DNA from: Auriscalpium vulgare
Taxonomy: Eukaryota; Basidiomycota; Agaricomycetes; Russulales; Auriscalpiaceae
Reading direction: 5' to 3'
NCBI GenBank assembly: GCA_019915015.1
Contig: JAHBBC010000002.1
Location: 62,001 to 126,000, forward strand
Length of the DNA stretch: 64,000 bases
Shown here: positions 1 through 12,466 of the stretch, piece by piece
Numbering within the stretch: position 1 is the stretch's first letter
How the letters are laid out: each line of letters opens with the position of its first letter
Notes under the pieces: generated by a model
The model's database searches: none
What the model was told of the DNA's origin: nothing
The model's input: only the letters and a program-made list of their open reading frames with translations
Position numbers and translations under genes: made by a program

Positions 1-781
1 CGCGCGTTCTACGCACACTGCCACATTGGTTTCTCGGCATCCGTCTCCTGCCGCGCCGCGCGAACCCATGTCAGAAAGCTCACCGGCTCTGACATCGCCT
101 TCCGTGTGATTTTACTTTTTACTTATCGATATTATATCATGTGCTGCTCATCACCGTCTTCGCTTTCTTCTTGCTGTCTTTGCTATGTTTGTACTGCTCT
201 TTTTTCGTCCTGTCTGTCTTCGTACTGCCTGCTTTGTCCGTACTGTCGTTGCTTTGTCCGTAAGCGTGCTCGCTCTGACTGTGCGGGCCCGTCGGCGGAG
301 GCTCACTTGACGTACTACGCCTTTAGTTTCGCATATGTGCTACTGTATGCATTTTCTCGTCTTCCTACTCTTGTGCGACGGGACCCATACCACTCTGAAA
401 AGGGAATTGTCTCCGAATAATGTGACGTGGGGCTGAGCCATGTCTCCGAACCAACCTGCGTATCCCTGGGCCGGTTCATCGAGGCGACGGTACTCATGGT
501 GCAGTGAGCTGGATTATCCCTCGAGTCCTTGCTTGCAGGTTCCAATGCCGCGAAACACAAGCCCCTCCTATGCTCGGTCTGCGTGCGACGAGGCCACCGG
601 ATCCTGGATAGACCAAGGTGGGATCGGGATACAGAGGGCATTCGCGGACCTTCCTATGTTATTTGATACAGATAATACCAAAAGAGTGTCGTTTGCCTGT
701 GGGCGAGTACGTTCTGAGATTCCTTGACATATTGGCGGCCCACAATCACTACCGCTAAGTTGATCATCCAGCCGTACATCA
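1..781. other. No supported gene (possible 3' end of an upstream gene)
   Basis: One frame is open from base 2 to a TGA at 107-109, with a Pro/Ser/Thr-rich reading. It is followed by pyrimidine-rich, low-complexity DNA that resembles a 3' untranslated region. The last codons of a + strand gene cut by the window edge would fit, but there is no recognisable domain. Nothing else is seen before the gene ending at 782. Confidence 0.3.
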
Positions 782-2169
782 TCAAGTCGCAGCTAGACTC
801 ACCACTTCTACAACCTTGTCACTCGACGTGAGCCGGTCCTTACCAAAGCTGGACTGGCGGGCCAGCATACTTGGGGTGCGCGGCGACAGCGGCGTGAAGC
901 TGCCTGCGCTGCTGCGCTGGGTAGAAGACAGATAATCGTTCGACGAACGGCGGCTGTGCTGGAGTGCGGTTCGAAAACTTTGGGTCGCTGTTCCGGTCGC
1001 TGGTTGGTTCTCGACAGATTGTCCGCGATCTACGCGGATGATGATCAAGTTGAACGCGATGCCCTTGTAGGGTTGTGAGTGGGTAAGGTGCAGATGGCAA
1101 GTCATGGAAAGGCGCATACTATGATTTGCACGATCTACGACGCGTAGTCAGTATAGTCTCGTTTCGTTTGCACATGCTGTTGTATGACGCACACACTCGG
1201 CAACGATATACTCGGCATTGTTCTTGCTAAGTTCCAGCGCGAAGAAGATAGTGATTGTCATCGTGTACATTGCGGCCGACTCGACGATGATGCCAATTGT
1301 GCGTCTGAACGACTGGATGACGCCGCCCGTACTGAACATACGCAGAGACTGCTGTTGTGCCAGCCAGATCCGGCGAACTATCAGAGCTGTAAAAATCGTC
1401 AATTTATTGAGATCATTGTCAAGATGAGTATAAAGAGACAAACATGTGCAAAATACGTTAATCGCCAACGTTAGGCTCGTAGCCGATATGAGAAACGGCT
1501 CCAAGCGATCTACACTTAGCACGGCGTGTACATGCAGGGTGAATGGGATGTAGACGACGAACGCGCCGATAACTATTCATAAGAAGCCATCAATTAACCG
1601 GACACATCGAAGAGATCAACGAGACAAAGCCTGCTCGCACTTACTCGCGAAGCCTAGCCAAAGAACGATGGGGAGTATTATGGCCCGCCAATCCTTCCCA
1701 TACACAACGAAGCACCGGTAGATCTGTTGCAACTTTGCTCAGCCGTGTCAATCCATAGGCGCTCGAGGATACTCACCAAGATCATGTCTCCCGTGAGGAT
1801 CTGAGTGATAAATAATGACCCTTTCACGCTCGCCAACATATCCGAGATCTGCTCTAATTGCCCTTTGGCACCGCCGGGACCTTGAAACGAAACAAACGCG
1901 TTGAGGATCCGCCGGAAAGCAAGAGCTAGATACGCGGTTCCGATGGCAAAGAGCACGAAGGCTACACCGATGAGATGCGGGCGGCGCGCCTGGCGCCGCC
2001 TCTTGAAAATCATCACCCAGACGGCATTGCCGAAAGTCACTACGTGCACGCCTGCTATGCGTCAGTGTCCAGGCTCGCAGGAGTGAGATTGGGGACGCAA
2101 CTGACCGTAGAAGATGCTGCTGCACAGGAGAGACCACAAAGTTGCGACGTCGATAGGGACGTCGGCCAT
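782..2169 (-). CDS. Seven-TM basidiomycete membrane protein, paralogue A
   Basis: Multi-pass membrane protein of an uncharacterised basidiomycete family; no ligand or reaction can be assigned. The first exon starts at the ATG at 2169 (MADVPIDVATLW) and ends at 2106. A 54-nt intron follows, and exon 2 opens with VHVVTFGNAVWV. Later exons carry IYRCFVVYGKDW, a segment with VVYIPFTLHVHAVLS, the IVRRIWLAQQ cytoplasmic stretch and the helix signature ESAAMYT. The last exon begins GIAFNLIIIRVDRG and ends in a hydrophilic Ser-rich tail at the TGA at 782-784. About seven hydrophobic helices are visible. The exon order and splice phases match the copies at 19032 and 51415, and this copy looks intact. 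These proteins are often annotated as serpentine-receptor-like, which is only topology. The family call is firm; the function is unknown. Confidence 0.82.
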
Positions 2170-3572
2170 TCCTTGGAGAAATAAGCCCGACGCGTGAAAT
2201 TGAAGTCGCTTTTTAACGCTCCTCCGCTGATCCAGCGCACTGGTATGCAGCTGTTGATGTGCGAGTTGCTCTCACGTCCAACATATACGTATGATGGAAT
2301 CCATCTTCTGAGTTACGCCGCACGTCAGGCTTGAAATTCGCTGTGGAGAATTGGGAGATACCCACATATCAACACTGTGATCTGTAGATGCTTACATCTA
2401 ATAATCTGTTGATGTGCGAAGGCGCGGTAGTGGGGCGAAGGGCCTGGGAAGGACATATTGCCTCATATTGCACTGTATTGGGGGCACCGTTGCTCGTCAT
2501 TTGCCACTGACGATACCATTGATGATCAGGTGCTCACCAGAATCAGCGACGCGGTTCACACGAAGGCTCGGAGAGAAGCTAGCTTCCTTCGCTGGATAGG
2601 TGATATCAACAAGCCGGCCGGCGCCTATTGAGAAACAGCCTGAAACCGAGTCACGGCGAAAGGAGGATTATCAACTTAGTCTCCGTTGCCGACGACCTTG
2701 CGCGGAAGACAGTCGTTCCGCCACTAGAGAAACATTAGTATCCTGCGAACTCGGATCGACGCTCAGCGCGCACCTACGTGTACTTGGGAGATTAATTATG
2801 AAGCGAATGGCAGATGCTGCTTGGTGTGAGCATGAGATGATCTATGTGACACGGAGAATGTGTACACGTCGCTGCAAAAGAAAGCCTGGGAAAATTGACT
2901 AAGGAAACCACAAACTTCGGGTCCTTTTTGCTGGAAGCTCGCGTCGCGTAGGATACTCACCGAGGTTCTGGTAAGAAGCAGGCCAGCACATGGTAGGCAG
3001 CACAATTTGCGTACCTCTCCGAGTCAGACCCGAGTAAGTCTTTCACGCGGTTGTCGGTGGGGGTTTCTGGTCCCCGGTGTGTCTTGGCATAGTAAAAAGT
3101 AAAACTTAAATCGGCGAGGACTGGTCTCATTCCAAGTACATACTCTCGCCTTCTGGCGCAAAGATGGTAGCGACGTGCTCAGCCCTGTGTTGCTGTATGA
3201 CGGACATGATCAGGTTTGACTGCCGGGACCGATCGATCGACACACAACGCGTACCTGTCTAGCTGGGACGATGAAAGCGGATGCGGATGCTGCTGGGCGT
3301 CAGTATGTGATGGAATACGAAACAGAGTACTCTGCGTGAAGTGGGGGCAAATGCGATGAGGAAGCCCCCCTCATACAGTGCCATACTCCATCTGTTAGAT
3401 CCGCCACCAAGACGAACGCATCATTTATGCCGCTATTCTCCCAGCTGGAACTCCGCACTTTCGACCCAGAAGCCCGCCATCTTCAAAAACCTCGTCTTCG
3501 TATAAGACCGCCGGGCACTACCAACAGCAGGTAGCCACTGCAAAACGTGCATAAATACAGGACCCACTAGCC
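2170..3572. other. Gene-free stretch with one dispersed repeat
   Basis: Only short ORFs with no family resemblance are present. The 5' flank of the seven-TM gene lies at its left edge. The only structured sequence seen is the repeat at 2681-2723, which recurs near 38.65 kb. Confidence 0.5.
2681..2723 (+). repeat. Dispersed repeat, copy 1
   Basis: A 43-bp block beginning CTCCGTTGCCGAC and ending AGTCGTTCCGCCA. It matches 38648-38686 in the same orientation with one 3-nt gap and three mismatches. Both copies lie in gene-poor DNA. It may be the remnant of a mobile element; no terminal repeats or target duplication were recognised. Confidence 0.6.
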
Positions 3573-5838
3573 CTACCGTCCATTAATCGTCGCTGAAGAG
3601 TCCCTCCTCGCCGCCGAGTCCTTCTTCGCGCCCGGCGATATCGCCGGGGGCGGGCTCTGCGCCTGTACCTGCTCTGGGGGTATCCGGTTAGGGTGATCCG
3701 GGATCTTAGAAATCTCGCGCTTCGCCTCCTCCCATGCTTCCAGGTTCTATGGAGTGATGTTAGAGCTGAGGAGAAAGGAGCGCACATATAGGCAGACGTA
3801 CCTTCTTGCACCAGTCACGGTGACTCCGCGCCATGCTGATCGACATCTCTCTCAGATCAGCGACTTTCTGCCGCTGGAAGCGGTCTAAGTCTGCCTGGAT
3901 CGTCGAGCTCGAGTACTTGAGATCCTGCGCCGCGAGATGCAGCGCGTCCTCCAACTATCATCCCCCGCTCAATTTAGGCATCCACAATGATGATAAAGCA
4001 AAACAAGCGCACCTGCGAGATGGTTTCTCGCGTCTTGCTGATTCCGTTCCGCCGCGCGGACTCCGGATCCGCGTCCATCATGCCGTGCAATGTGTAGCTC
4101 AGCGCGCTCAGCAGGCCCATTCCGGGTGCCCGCCGCTTTGACGGACTCGGGCCAGGATGTGGAGGCAAGAACGCAGATGCTGGGTCCTGCGGCTCCTCCT
4201 CTTCCGCCTCGGCCTGCGCGCCGTCCCTCTCCTCGCCATCGCCCGCCTCTGACTGGCTTCGTGACAGGCTCCTCCCCGGCGGCGTCGGGCGCCCCTGCCC
4301 AAGTGCCTCCTCTAGCCGGCGTGCTTCGCGCTCGCTCTTCTCGAGCTCGGTGAGAGACTCGCGGCGCGACTCGAGCGCGTCCTGCGTCATTTCCAGCTGG
4401 ACGTGCTTTTGGTGACGGTACACGAGCAGCTTCTTGATGATCGCTGCGAACTGCCCGTACTCGTGCAGAGGCTCTTGCCAGTTTTGCTCGAGGTCTTGAA
4501 GCTGCCGTGGGCGTGTTGGAGTCTGAGAGAAGACTGCAAAGGTGGCGTGCTCACCAAGCGCGTGGTAGACATGTATGTCGAGTCGATAGCTTGGCCAGTC
4601 TTCTCAATGGCTGTGGATAGCTGACCGGTCTCATTAAGACTGAAACCGTTCCAAGCAGCCCCGAGGTCCATGTGATCTTGCGAGTATTCTGTGGGAAAAT
4701 TTAGGAAACTTTCGACAAAGTGCAAGTATCCTGCAACACGGTCCTTGCATGCGCGGCATGCAGAGGAAGCTTCAAAGCCAATGGCAATGAAACTCACCTG
4801 ACCACCTCTTCATCGTCCTCCGTGTGACCTTCTCCATCGGCCCACTCACATGCACAGCAAACTTATTCGTGAACACCTCCGAGTCCAGGAACCGTTGATC
4901 TGGGCGACGTAGTGGGTGGGCAGGTGATGCATTGGGCAACGCCTGATAGGCTGGCGACGCATTTGGATCCGTCGGATTATGCGCAGGTGCCTTCAAGATG
5001 TTCTTCGGCAGCTGCGACAGCGGAGGCTGGTGCAATACTTCACCCTATGAGCCACATTATCGCGTACATGTTAGCTGGCCAAAGCAGTGAAGCAGAGGAG
5101 GGCGGTCGCACCCAGGACACATCCCCCGACAAGAACCTGTGGAACACATGCTCGTTGGAGATGATTGGGTGCCGCGCGATGCGATTAAGGAACGTCTGAA
5201 GCATACGCCTGCGGCGCGCGATGAGCGCCGCGTCCTCGCGCGCCTTCCCCTGTTTGATCGCATAGTCGGAAATTGTCTGCTTCGATGGGATAGGCGGGAT
5301 GATGAGCGTAGGATAGAGCTTGGTGAGATTCGAGCGCAGGGACTCGAACTCTGAGTACCGGTGCCGCGCCTCAGCATTCTGCACCCCAATCGTCAGGCAA
5401 ATGTACGGACTAGACGTGAGTGAAAGACACGCACCCCTGCGCGAATGACGTATGCGATATACGGCGACGTCGAGTTCTCGCTCGTCTTCAGCGCATCGAC
5501 GATCTAGACCACATGCGCGGCATCAGCACAAGACAGTTTGCAGGTCAAGTACAGGCTTGACGCACCAGGATCTCCACATCCTCTCCGGAATGCAGCCACT
5601 GGTCGCGCACGCAGCAGAAGTCACTTTTCACTGTCGGCGCGGACCCCCGACCGCCTGTGCCCTGTGACGGGAACGAGGGCCGCGCGCCGCCTATGGAGTC
5701 ACGGCCAGGGGACGATGGCAGGTGGTCCGTGTTCACAGGCGGCGACGAAGGCGCGGATACGTTCACATGTGACGTCGACGACGCCGACGACAGCGGTGGG
5801 TCTGTCGAGAAGGGGTTCTCGTCTTCGTACGCTTCCAT
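3573..5838 (-). CDS. SNX41: PX-BAR sorting nexin, SNX41/ATG20 type
   Basis: Phosphoinositide-binding sorting nexin of the SNX41/Atg20 type, expected on endosomes where it acts with Snx4/Atg24 in retrieval and selective autophagy. The ATG at 5838 opens a disordered leader (MEAYEDENPFSTDPPL). The PX domain follows over several exons: YIAYVI, then RYSEFESLR, IIPPIPSKQT, a Lys-rich helix and FLNRIARHPIISNEHVFHRF. RYSEF and the PPIP loop are the PI3P-binding landmarks. The BAR-like half ends with a charged low-complexity insert (about 4130-4290). After it come LHGMMDADPESARR, a signature of the SNX41 C-terminal half, and a coiled coil with IQADLDRFQRQKVADLREM. The final exon (NLEAWEEAKREISKIPDHPN) ends at the TAG at 3573-3575. 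SNX4 is the main alternative, but the insert and the MDADPE block favour SNX41. Confidence 0.88.
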
Positions 5839-6209
5839 GGGTGCAGGAGGCCGGGTTCAGCGGGCTGCGCTGGCTTGTGTGTATGCGGCTTGAGCGCGCA
5901 GTCGGTTGCGTCACAAATGGCAAAGGCACGCGGACGTAATGAACGATCAGCTGACGTCGACGTGGCCAGGGAGTTGTGAGGGTGAAGGCGAGCGAGGTTG
6001 GCGAGGTTATTGGTGACAATGTCGAGCTCGATGAGCAGGAACAAGAACGCGTCACAGGCTCGCCGCTCTCCACCCGATCCGGAAAATTGGGTGGCGGCCC
6101 ATCCGCCACCACAGAGCGCAGCAGTGACTTCAATGCTCTCGCTACAGCGCGATGCACACCCATGGAGGCAGGAGATAGATCAACCGATCAGTCAGGGAAG
6201 GGCTAGTGA
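5839..6209. other. Intergenic: SNX41 promoter / BFR2 3' region
   Basis: A 371-bp gap between two minus-strand genes. It should hold the BFR2 terminator and the SNX41 promoter. No TATA box or other clear motif was picked out. Confidence 0.4.
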
Positions 6210-8405
6210 CTATCCGAACACCCTGAAGCCCTTGAGCACCTCGGCTGGTGGTTCGGCCACTGCCGACACGACATCCTCCATCTCCTCGCCCGCGGCCGCC
6301 CCCTCGAATCCCTTGCCTAATAACGAAGCAAAGAGCTCGTCAATCTGTGCTTCGTGCCACGCGCCACTGGGTAAAGGCACCGGCACCATGAAGTTTTGGA
6401 TTTTTTCATGCACCTCGTACCTGCGACGCAGACCGTACATCAATACGGTCTCCAATGGTGAGGGGAAACAGGTGAACCCACCGTAACTTGCGGCCTTTGC
6501 TAGCTTTCGTGTCCACACTCTTTTTCGCCTTTTTCTGCCGCTGGCTCGCCATCCAATCGTCCCCCGCCCTCCCCGACCCACTCCGCGCATCAATCACGTC
6601 CCTCAGCAGCTGCTGATAGAAGTCCGTGTCGTCAAACACCTCCAAATCATCATCCCCTTCCTCAACCTGGGACACCCTACCATTCTCACCATCCACCCCT
6701 GTCTGGGCATGCTGCAGTGTCACACGACCGCCTTTGCCCCGCCGCACGCGTGTGCGCGCGAGCAGCTTTGCCCCATCCGCTGCGAGCGCCTCATCGACCT
6801 GCGCGCCGGCCGTCTTCACGCCTCCTGCCTTTCCGGAGAACGCGTTGCGCGACTTCTGGACGAGCGCTGCGGGCGCGACGGCGGCGACCTTCGCCGACCA
6901 TTTCGCGAGCGTGTGCGTCAGATGCGCGTGGTACCTGCGTGACGAGAAAGCGAAATCAGCAAGTGAATTGAGACAAGCAGGCGCCGCGATCGTGCCATGA
7001 GGGAACTGGGCACACGACCGTCTGACCGTCGACGTCAATACGTAGTTGCCAGCGCCTGGCCCTTCATCACTTGCCGGCTCTGAGGTCAAGACAGCTTCCG
7101 GTGGGAGAAACACCATCGCAGAACGCACTGAGAGAACGGACTTACGCATGCTCTTGCTCTGCCGCGCGCGCGGCCTCTTCCTTCAGGAGGCCGGCCCAAT
7201 CTTGATCGCTGCCATCGATATCCGCTACCGGCTCGCGCACCCTGCGCCGCTTTGCCGGGCGCACATCGTCTCTTACCGCCAGCTCCTAGACGTAAACAAG
7301 GCGGTGTCAGCTGATGTGTGAGGGAAAAGATGAAGTCGGATAAGTGTACTTCTCTCAGGAGAGATAGCTCGGAGGAGAGTAGGAGTGCGTCACTGAGCAT
7401 CGCGTGGTGGGCCGCGAGGCACTTGGGGTCGGCCAGGAATTCCGGAATTTCAGATGCCTAGAGAATGTATGTCAACACAATGGAGGCGGAGTGTAAATCC
7501 GGCGAGTTGTTCTAGAGGTGTACCCCCATGAAATGGGTTTATACTCTGCATATCGGAGGCCGGAATGGGGGATGCTCACTGGAGGCAGGTTATTAGCGGC
7601 TACGACCGACTTCTGCAGTCGTATGCGCGCGTCGAGTAGGCTGTCCCACAGAGCCTGCGGTTACACCAGATCAGCGAACTGACCTGCAAAGTGAGGTTGT
7701 ACACACCAATTGCCGTGATACAGCTTTTCCCTTTTTGCGGTCCTCCTCTCGTTTCTGTCGCAGCGTCGATGAAAGGTCATCCACTAGTTCTGCATCTTCT
7801 GTAGTCTCTTTTCCTTCAGAAATTGGTGGTTTCTCCCGGTCATCCTCGCTGTCTTGCTCGTCTTCTCGCTCGCTTGGTGATGGGACGTCGTCTTCTTGAT
7901 CATCGTGCTCGCTCAGGCCGTTTGCCTCTGAGCCTTCCTCGTCGACATCAAGGTCGTCCGACTGTCCGTCTTCCTCCTCCTCCTGTGCACCGACATCGCT
8001 CTCCTCAATGAGCTGCTTCCGCGATGTCTTCACGCCATCATACTTCGGATCCGCAATGCTATCCCGCATGCGACGGAGTGCCGACGGGCTGCGCCAACAT
8101 AACGCGTCTCAGCACACACACCACTTTCGGAGCCTCGTCGCCTCACTCACCCTACTTCGACATAATGCTCCCTCGCCTCCGCCGCGCCTTCAAACGGCAA
8201 GGGGGAGCCGCCCTGGTCGTGCTCTGGGTCCACATCTGCTGACGCCCTTCGCATCAAAGCTCCAGCAAGCAGAGAGAGTTTACACACACCGATGGGAGCA
8301 GGCTCCTCGAGTTCAGCAATTTGCTGTGCCAGTGTCAATCCTGCAGAAGCGTCAGCGGAGGATCCGTCGGGGAATTGGCTGGGAAACGCTACGATGATTG
8401 GACAT
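6210..8405 (-). CDS. BFR2: BFR2/AATF-type ribosome biogenesis protein
   Basis: Nucleolar factor of the Bfr2 (yeast)/AATF-Che-1 (animal) family, needed for early 40S pre-ribosome assembly. Exon 1 is only 13 nt (MSNH plus one base, ATG at 8405). A 52-nt intron with a CTGAC branch site joins it to RLTLAQQIAELEEPAP, the conserved N-terminus of the family. The middle is extremely acidic (7671-8069), followed by a short basic stretch. The AATF core has VFDDTDFYQQLLRDVIDARS. The C-terminal TRAUB domain starts VDTKASKGRKLRYEVHEKI, with MVPVPLPSGAW, and ends at GFRVFG before the TAG at 6210-6212. The start was chosen because the spliced frame restores the conserved N-terminus; a longer upstream reading frame exists but has no ATG. 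Confidence 0.92.
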
Positions 8406-9746
8406 GGTCGTGGTGCGAGTAAAGACGTGTTCAGGGTATTATTGCTGCGTCGCGCTGGCAGGGAAAAGCCTGTGTTGTCCTGAGAATGAGTTGCGAAGTG
8501 TCAGCAGGTGGTCTGCCGCAGGTCGCGTCCCCTCGCTGCCTGTCGCCCAAATTGAGCAGCTGACCTGTGGCTAAGAGACGCAGATCCTCACTAGGCCTCG
8601 CAAGCGGAGCAAAAGGCAGTGTTGGTCAGGAAGACACCGGGCCAGATCGCTGTGAGCTACAGTAAAGCCTTCCGCCTGAGCGCGAGTGTGGCAAAGTCAA
8701 ATTGAAAAAGTCGGAATTAGCGCCGGCGCAGTCACAGAGACCCCGGATACCGCCGCTCGGCTGTCCGAGTCGTGCCATCAGCGGGCCCGGTTGCATCATC
8801 GTCCCCTGTGGCCCTCATCGTTTCCTCGGTCCGATTGTTGTGATTGTTGTTGAGAAAACGTGGTATCAGGCTGATCGACAGTACTGCACACGCGATTGTG
8901 TGTTTCTTGCACAGGATGATACGCGCCGATCGTCCTGGCTGCAGTGTCTGCGATTGCCCGACGTTCCTGGACGATATATCGCCTGGGAGTCTACGCTGGA
9001 AGTCGAGCTACTATTCTCTGACTCGCCTCTCCTAGGATGTCGTGTTCCGCAGTGTCGGTGCCGTAGGTTGATGGCTCTGTGGCACTCGTTGACAGTAGCC
9101 TATAAACAAGCCGTTGACCACGGGGGTGTCCGTCATCGACTCGTCGATAAGCCTCGTCTTGCAGATTCGTATGACTAGATGCTGCCTCGTTGCGGCCGAT
9201 AAAGCTGCGATATACCAATAGAGTGGGGTATCTCGGGTCCTCAGGAGAATGCTGGTTAGGGTTAAGGTATAATTTGACACGGCAAGTCGCGCCGAACGCG
9301 CAGGAATATAAATGATTGACGGGGAAGTGCGACGTTCCTTTCTCCCAAACGCCCTTCGGGCTTTGATCCTGCTGTCGCTCTTTGCCCATTTTCCATCCTG
9401 GATACTTCCATAGCATACTCATGTCCATTAGTCTCCAAACATGCCCAAAAGTACACCGTCCAGTGCGTCACTTTTCATCCGTCTTTTTCGATTTTTCTCG
9501 CCCCTCGATCTTCCGGAAGTCGGATGATGGCTCGCGCAACCGACCGGCCTCGAGTCGTTCTTGAATCCCCCTCGAGGCAACCTGCCATGTGCACTATATC
9601 CCATCATCCATCGTGATCGTCTTTCCTCAAATCTTTTCCTCCAACCATCCGTCTGCACTCTCCGCCACCCGCGACTGCTCACACGACGACGACCTGCTCA
9701 TACACGCACACTTTTTCCAGGTTATCAAAACAAGCAGACTGTCGCA
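8406..9746. other. Divergent intergenic region, BFR2 / AT-hook gene
   Basis: Shared 1.3-kb upstream region of BFR2 (-) and the acidic AT-hook gene (+). A TATA-like AATATAAATGA lies at 9304-9314, about 440 bp before the downstream ATG, which suggests a long 5' leader. The CT-rich stretch at 9600-9740 would be leader. No coding sequence is supported. Confidence 0.45.
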
Positions 9747-12466
9747 ATGTCGCCTCCTCACGCCTATACCCTAGGCGTGATTCCATCCATCCACCAGCCG
9801 GACGACGACGACGACGATATTTGTCCCATCTGCGAAGGCGCCTGCACGTGCAACAACCAATCAGTAGCCCCAGCACCTCCTCCACCCAGCACTTCCCGCA
9901 CGACCTCTTCCTATGCCTCTTCCTCTCGTTCCTCTCCACCCAACTCTCGTCCCCCAAAACCCACGCAGGCGCCGCTCAAAATCAAACTCACCCTACCTCC
10001 CAGCCTGCTCGCACGTGCCAGGCTCCCCGTCACCCCCCTCGCGTCGTCCAGCTCCTCCAAAAAGCAAAATGGCGCGACGGACTCCCAGGAGCCCAAGCGC
10101 CGCGGGCGTCCACCCAAGGCGCCTGCCGCCGCGCGTACCGCCTTCGCGAGCGCGGCCTCCAAAACCAAAGGCAAGAAGCCCACCCTCCCACGATCGAAGC
10201 CCAGAGACACGACCGGGAAGCTTGCAAAACGTAAACTGTCTGCGCCTGTGGCGAGTGATGACGATTACTTCCCGGCAGGGGCTGCGCCGCCGCCGGGACG
10301 AAGAGGGTCCGACGAGGGTCGGACCGGAGGAGGCGACATTTACGATGACGAGGATGAGCTCGACGGGACACGCCCCGCCCAGCTCCCCATCTTCGTGCCG
10401 GCGCTGTCCTCGTCGTCCTCTGAAGAGAGCTCCAGCAGCTCCGGGGCTGATGATTCATCTGAGCTTTCAGATTTCTCCGATTCCTCGATGGAAGACGAGG
10501 AGGAGCGGTACATCCAGGCCGAGGTACATCAGCAAATTCAAGACAAAGCCCGCGTGAAGCGCGAGTTGCTTGGCGACGAGAAGAAGTGGAAGGAGCGCCG
10601 GAATACTTGGGAGATCCAGACCCGGAAAAAGAGCGTGGATCCGAGTGGCGATGAGATGGATGTGGATAGCGACGAGACGGAGGAGGATGGCGAGGAGGAA
10701 GCGGCTGTGAAGGACGAGGAGGCAAACGACGGTGAGGACGAAGATGAAGACGACATGAGCTTCGCAAGCACCGCGTACGCGGGCATCGCGACGGGCTGGT
10801 CCGAAGACGACGAGGAGGCGCGCTTCGACGCCGAGCTGTTCTTCGCTAGCCTCACCGATTCTGAGTCCGCCGACGCCCGCGAAGACGGCGATGAGACTGT
10901 CGACGAGGACGATGTCGACGACGAGGCCATGCTCGAGCTCAACGCCATGGCGCTCGCTGCGCGCGGCGTCTTCGAGGTCACTGAGGGCTGGGACGGCTCC
11001 GTCATCTTCACTAATGGCCTACAAGACGGCCAGGGCTTGCTGGATTGGGACTTCGAGGCGAATGCCGCGCAGCTGCTCGTCGAGACCACGTCCTCGGGCT
11101 CCGGGTCGGACACTGACGTGCAGATGTCTGACGGCGAGAGTAACATGGGCGACAGTGAGGACGCGGACGACGGCCTCGAGGAGCTCGAGAGCGACGATGG
11201 CGACACGACCGAGGAGGAGCTAGTCGATGACCAAGGGCTGCCCACTGCCCGCGCCATGCGGCTCTTCCGTCCTCCCACGACACCGCTATCTTCAATCAAC
11301 CCTCTGTCCACCATGACGCCAGGCCCGAGACCCCATCCTGCTGATGGTCCTCTCGCCTCCCCCAAGCCTGAAGACATTCTAGCGGGCCGTGTGTACTGGG
11401 ACGACGACGAAGACGATAACGACTCGATGGCACCCCCGGTCAGCGATGTCGCGAGTCTAAGTCTTACGATGTCGTCTGACTGGGGCACGCCAAAGCCGCC
11501 TTCAATGGGCACGTTTTCTGCCGGGCGTGGTGACGCCCTCAGGCGTGCCGTCATCGATGGTTCTCGCCAGGATCTTCCGAGTCCATTCCCACGAAGCCAC
11601 AGACGAAGGCTGTCAGAGTCGGCCTCTGGCCGCAGTCTCAGCAGGGTCAGTGTTCTCGTCGTTTCTTTGCTGATTGGAATCGTCCTGAATGATCCCTCTT
11701 CCTCTCTTAGAGCCGTCATAGCCGTGATCGGTCGCTCTCGCTGTCTCAAGCTTCATTCGCTCTCTCGCCCTCACCGTTCGGACTACCCACACCATCAGAC
11801 GACATTGCTCCTCCCACCTCCCCCGACTTTCCCCCTGCCGAGCCCGTCCGCCTTGACGACGTGCTCGATGCCTCACTTCTCGACTCCGACCCTTACGACC
11901 CTGCCACGTACCTCGGCTCTTCCAGTACCGCCGAGGCCGAGACCAGCGCCGCTGAGGACGAGCGGCACCTGCAAAGCCTTAGCCGGTGGGATCGCATCCC
12001 AATGGGCACGTTCCGGCGCACGCGCGAGAGCGGGCTCATGTCCGACGGCGCGGGCGAGTACGGAGGCATGCTGCGCAACAGCCCGTTCAGCAGCATGTGG
12101 ACCGCGGGGAAGCCGCCCAGCCCAAGCTCGTCGCTGCTCGCGCGTAAGGCAGCTACAAAGAAGCGCGGCAAGGGCCGCATGGACGTCGTCATCTCGCCCG
12201 TGATTTTGCCTGTGCGCGACGGAGACCACACACCGACGGGCGCGGGCCACGGCGGGTACACGCCGCCGCACGCGAAGCCGCGTAAGGAGCGCGAGTCGCG
12301 CCGCGACAAGGCGATGAAGCGCAAGGCGATGATGAGCTCGACGCCTGGGCGCCGCCACCAGCAGCAAAATCACCATCATGGGCACCACCCGAACGGCAAG
12401 GGCCGCGCGGCCGGGAGTGTCCAGCGCGCTGGGTTCGGCGGCGCTGTGCCGCCGCTGAGCCTCTAA
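9747..12466 (+). CDS. Acidic nuclear protein with Cys cluster and AT-hook
   Basis: Large disordered protein (884 aa) of unknown function, probably nuclear. The frame upstream of 9747 is open but has no ATG, so MSPPHAYTLG is the start. Residues 19-24 are an Asp run followed by CPICEGACTC, whose four Cys (26, 29, 33, 35) could bind a metal ion. KIKLTLPP follows near residue 80, and an AT-hook (KRRGRPPK) lies at about 117-124. Residues 260-500 are very acidic with Ser/Asp/Glu runs. A conserved-looking hydrophobic block contains FEVTEGWDGSVIF and LLDWDFEANA. One intron (11646-11710) is removed in phase 0. Exon 2 encodes SLSRWDRIPMGTFRR and a basic His/Lys-rich tail, ending at the TAA at 12464-12466. 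The Cys cluster and AT-hook suggest a chromatin or transcription role, but no family was identified. Confidence 0.85.

Noticed and set aside
1..420. Open frame with a HCHI motif at the window start, reminiscent of a laccase copper site
   Set aside because: None of the residues that follow HCHI in multicopper oxidases is present, and the rest is low complexity.
10538..11749. 403-codon minus-strand ORF opposite the AT-hook gene
   Set aside because: It is Ser-rich exactly where the sense strand encodes Asp/Glu runs (GAC/GAG read as TCG/CTC on the other strand) and has no domain, so it is a composition shadow.
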